A stretch of 64,000 nt of DNA from positions 310,001-374,000 of the forward strand of contig NZ_NEFY01000003.1 in assembly GCF_002258215.1 (NCBI RefSeq). Reading direction: 5' to 3'. Shown here piece by piece: positions 62,808-64,000 of this stretch. Position 1 is the stretch's first letter; every line of letters starts with the position of its first letter. The notes beneath the pieces are model-generated. The model was not told the DNA's origin and did no database searches. It was given only the letters and a program-made list of their open reading frames with translations. This DNA comes from Marinobacter vinifirmus. Its GTDB lineage: Bacteria; Pseudomonadota; Gammaproteobacteria; Pseudomonadales; Oleiphilaceae. Position numbers and translations under genes: made by a program.

Positions 62808-62822
62808 TTTCGCTGTGCAAAA
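62808..62822 (-). promoter_or_regulatory. Putative IclR operator at the TAXI-TRAP operon
   Basis: TTTCGC-TGT-GCAAAA, preceded on the minus strand by TATATT. One of six copies, and the farthest from the IclR gene (about 13 kb). Confidence 0.65.
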
Positions 62823-62866
62823 TATAATTCTGCAGTAAATTCTAGTGTAGGCCGCTGCTTGTCGGC

Positions 62867-63211
62867 GTGTCAATTCAGACTATGGGCTGGTTTGTTCGCT
62901 GTGTACTGGTGCCCTGGCTGTTTTTTGCCGGCGGTGCCGTCGGTGTCAATCCGATCATTTCCGGTACTTTGTCGGGCAGTATTCTCGGCCCGATATGGCC
63001 CGATTACGGGTTACTGGCGCTGGGGTTCGGCATTGTGACTGGATGGGGAATTACCATTGCCGGCACGCCGTTTTCGGCTAACGCGCTGCTGCTGGAGCGT
63101 TGTACCGGGTACAACACCCGGGTTGCTGCCTATGACTGGAGCTTCAGGTATTCAGTGATATCTCTGGCGGTTTCCAGCCTGATTTGTGGCGTCCTTGCCC
63201 TGCCTTTTTAG
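62867..63211 (+). CDS. Small membrane protein, possible C-terminal remnant of a permease
   Basis: 114 residues from GTG, or 109 from ATG at 62882. Three hydrophobic helices are visible. The sequence (GVNPIISGTLSGSIL ... GTPFSANALLLERCTG) resembles the last quarter of the membrane protein at 47154-48515 in the order GxxPI, PF, LLLxR and a late W. No room for an N-terminal part exists before the TAXI start. It is either a small independent protein or a degraded copy of the family. It is convergent with the aldehyde dehydrogenase that follows by two bases. Confidence 0.5.
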   Translation: MSIQTMGWFVRCVLVPWLFFAGGAVGVNPIISGTLSGSILGPIWPDYGLLALGFGIVTGWGITIAGTPFSANALLLERCTGYNTRVAAYDWSFRYSVISLAVSSLICGVLALPF

Positions 63212-63213
63212 GC

Positions 63214-64000
63214 TCAGATGGCAAGCCCGCCAAGCTTGGTTTCCAGATATTCCTCAATGCCTTCCTGGGCGCCTTCACGGCCAAGACCACTGTTCTTCAT
63301 GCCGCCAAATGGCGCGGCTGCGCTGGTGGGATTGATATCGTTAATCCCGATAATGCCGAAGTTCAACGCTTCAAATGCCCGCATGGAGGTGGCCAGGTTG
63401 TTGCTATAGATGTAAGCCGCCAGGCCATAGTCTGTGTCGTTTGCCATGGCAATAACGTCGTCTTCCGAGCGATAGGTAATCACGGGTGCAACCGGCCCGA
63501 AGGTTTCTTCCCGATAAATCTTCATGTCCGCTGTTACTCCGGACAGCACCGTGGGTGCGTAGAAATAACCCCCGGCCAGGCCGTTATCGGTCAGGCGGTG
63601 GCCGCCGGTTTCAGCTTTGGCGCCTCGGGCAAGGGCGTCCTGAACCTGGTCGTCCACTTTCTGTGTGGCCGCTTCGTTGATCAGCGGCCCAATGCCAACG
63701 CCGTCACTCATACCGTTACCCGCAACAAGTCGGCTGGCGCGGCTGCTCAGTTCCTTGATAAAGGGCTCTGCATGGTCTTCATGCACGAATATCCGGTTTG
63801 GGCTGATGCAGGCCTGGCCGGTATTGAGGAACTTGACCATAGACAGGCCCTTGGCCGCATGCACCGGGTCTGCATCGGGGAATACGATGGCCGGGGCATG
63901 GCCGCCGAGCTCCATTGAGACTCGCTTCATGTTGGCGGCCGCTAACCCATTGAGCATTTTTCCAACGGGAGTAGAGCCGGTGAATGTGAGCTTTCGGACG
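63214..64000 (-). CDS. Aldehyde dehydrogenase, succinate-semialdehyde type, partial
   Basis: The frame is open to the right edge, so the 5' half lies beyond the window; about 262 codons are visible. It starts in the NAD-binding VRKLTFTGSTPVGK and continues with the catalytic Glu (VSMELGGHAPAIVF) and Cys (NTGQACISPNR). The end, FGGMKNSGLGREGAQEGIEEYLETKLGGLAI, is typical of GabD-like succinate/glutarate semialdehyde dehydrogenases. With glutaryl-CoA dehydrogenase in the cluster, a glutarate or succinate link is plausible, but this is inference. Confidence 0.9.
   Translation of the reverse strand, partial: VRKLTFTGSTPVGKMLNGLAAANMKRVSMELGGHAPAIVFPDADPVHAAKGLSMVKFLNTGQACISPNRIFVHEDHAEPFIKELSSRASRLVAGNGMSDGVGIGPLINEAATQKVDDQVQDALARGAKAETGGHRLTDNGLAGGYFYAPTVLSGVTADMKIYREETFGPVAPVITYRSEDDVIAMANDTDYGLAAYIYSNNLATSMRAFEALNFGIIGINDINPTSAAAPFGGMKNSGLGREGAQEGIEEYLETKLGGLAI

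Noticed and set aside
1..64000. Signs of a mobile island, prophage or CRISPR array
   Set aside because: No integrase, transposase, phage gene, tRNA boundary, direct-repeat array or Cas gene was seen.

Overview
The window looks like the chromosome of an aromatic- and fatty-acid-degrading marine gammaproteobacterium. Marinobacter or a close relative is my best guess, from overall protein flavour, moderate G+C, two TRAP transport systems and a DmpR/DmpKLMNOP phenol system. No 16S or other marker is present, so this is inference. There are no rRNA or tRNA genes, no transposases or integrases, and no CRISPR array.

Region 1 (1-8600). The end of a HEAT/TPR protein, a membrane protein with an ABM domain, and then a minus-strand operon of four envelope genes: YCF48/BNR lipoprotein, RND (MMPL-type) transporter, DUF1302 outer-membrane barrel and DUF1329 periplasmic protein. 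The operon carries its own sigma-54 promoter (8417-8431) and upstream DmpR-type sites. It therefore appears to be co-controlled with phenol degradation.

Region 2 (8600-25840). dmpR (minus strand) faces a long plus-strand operon, dmpKLMNOP-QBCDEFGHI: multicomponent phenol hydroxylase followed by the complete catechol meta-cleavage pathway to pyruvate and acetyl-CoA. The sigma-54 promoter lies at 10621-10636 with paired enhancers at 10456-10500. The operon is followed by a degenerate relative of DODA-type (LigB superfamily) extradiol dioxygenases, an amidase and a ketopantoate-reductase-like gene.

Region 3 (25960-64000). A large set of acyl-CoA catabolism genes arranged in several transcription units. 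It holds a DctPQM TRAP transporter, a TAXI/fused-permease TRAP transporter, a DcaP-like porin, two acyl-CoA ligases, five acyl-CoA dehydrogenases including a heteromeric (pimeloyl-CoA type) pair and a glutaryl-CoA dehydrogenase, two thiolases, a FadB-like protein, alcohol and aldehyde dehydrogenases, and an IclR regulator. A split ACAD11-like pair (APH-family kinase plus atypical acyl-CoA dehydrogenase) suggests 4-hydroxyacyl-CoA handling. Six promoters in this region carry one shared 15-bp inverted repeat, TTYCGC-N3-GCRRAA with small deviations, which I propose is the operator of the local IclR protein. The right edge cuts an aldehyde dehydrogenase of the succinate-semialdehyde type.

How it fits together: phenol enters, DmpR with sigma-54 switches on both the catabolic operon and the envelope module, and ring cleavage gives pyruvate and acetyl-CoA. 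Separately, an IclR regulon imports carboxylic (probably dicarboxylic or alicyclic) acids through DcaP and TRAP systems and breaks them down as CoA thioesters through glutaryl-CoA and crotonyl-CoA to acetyl-CoA.
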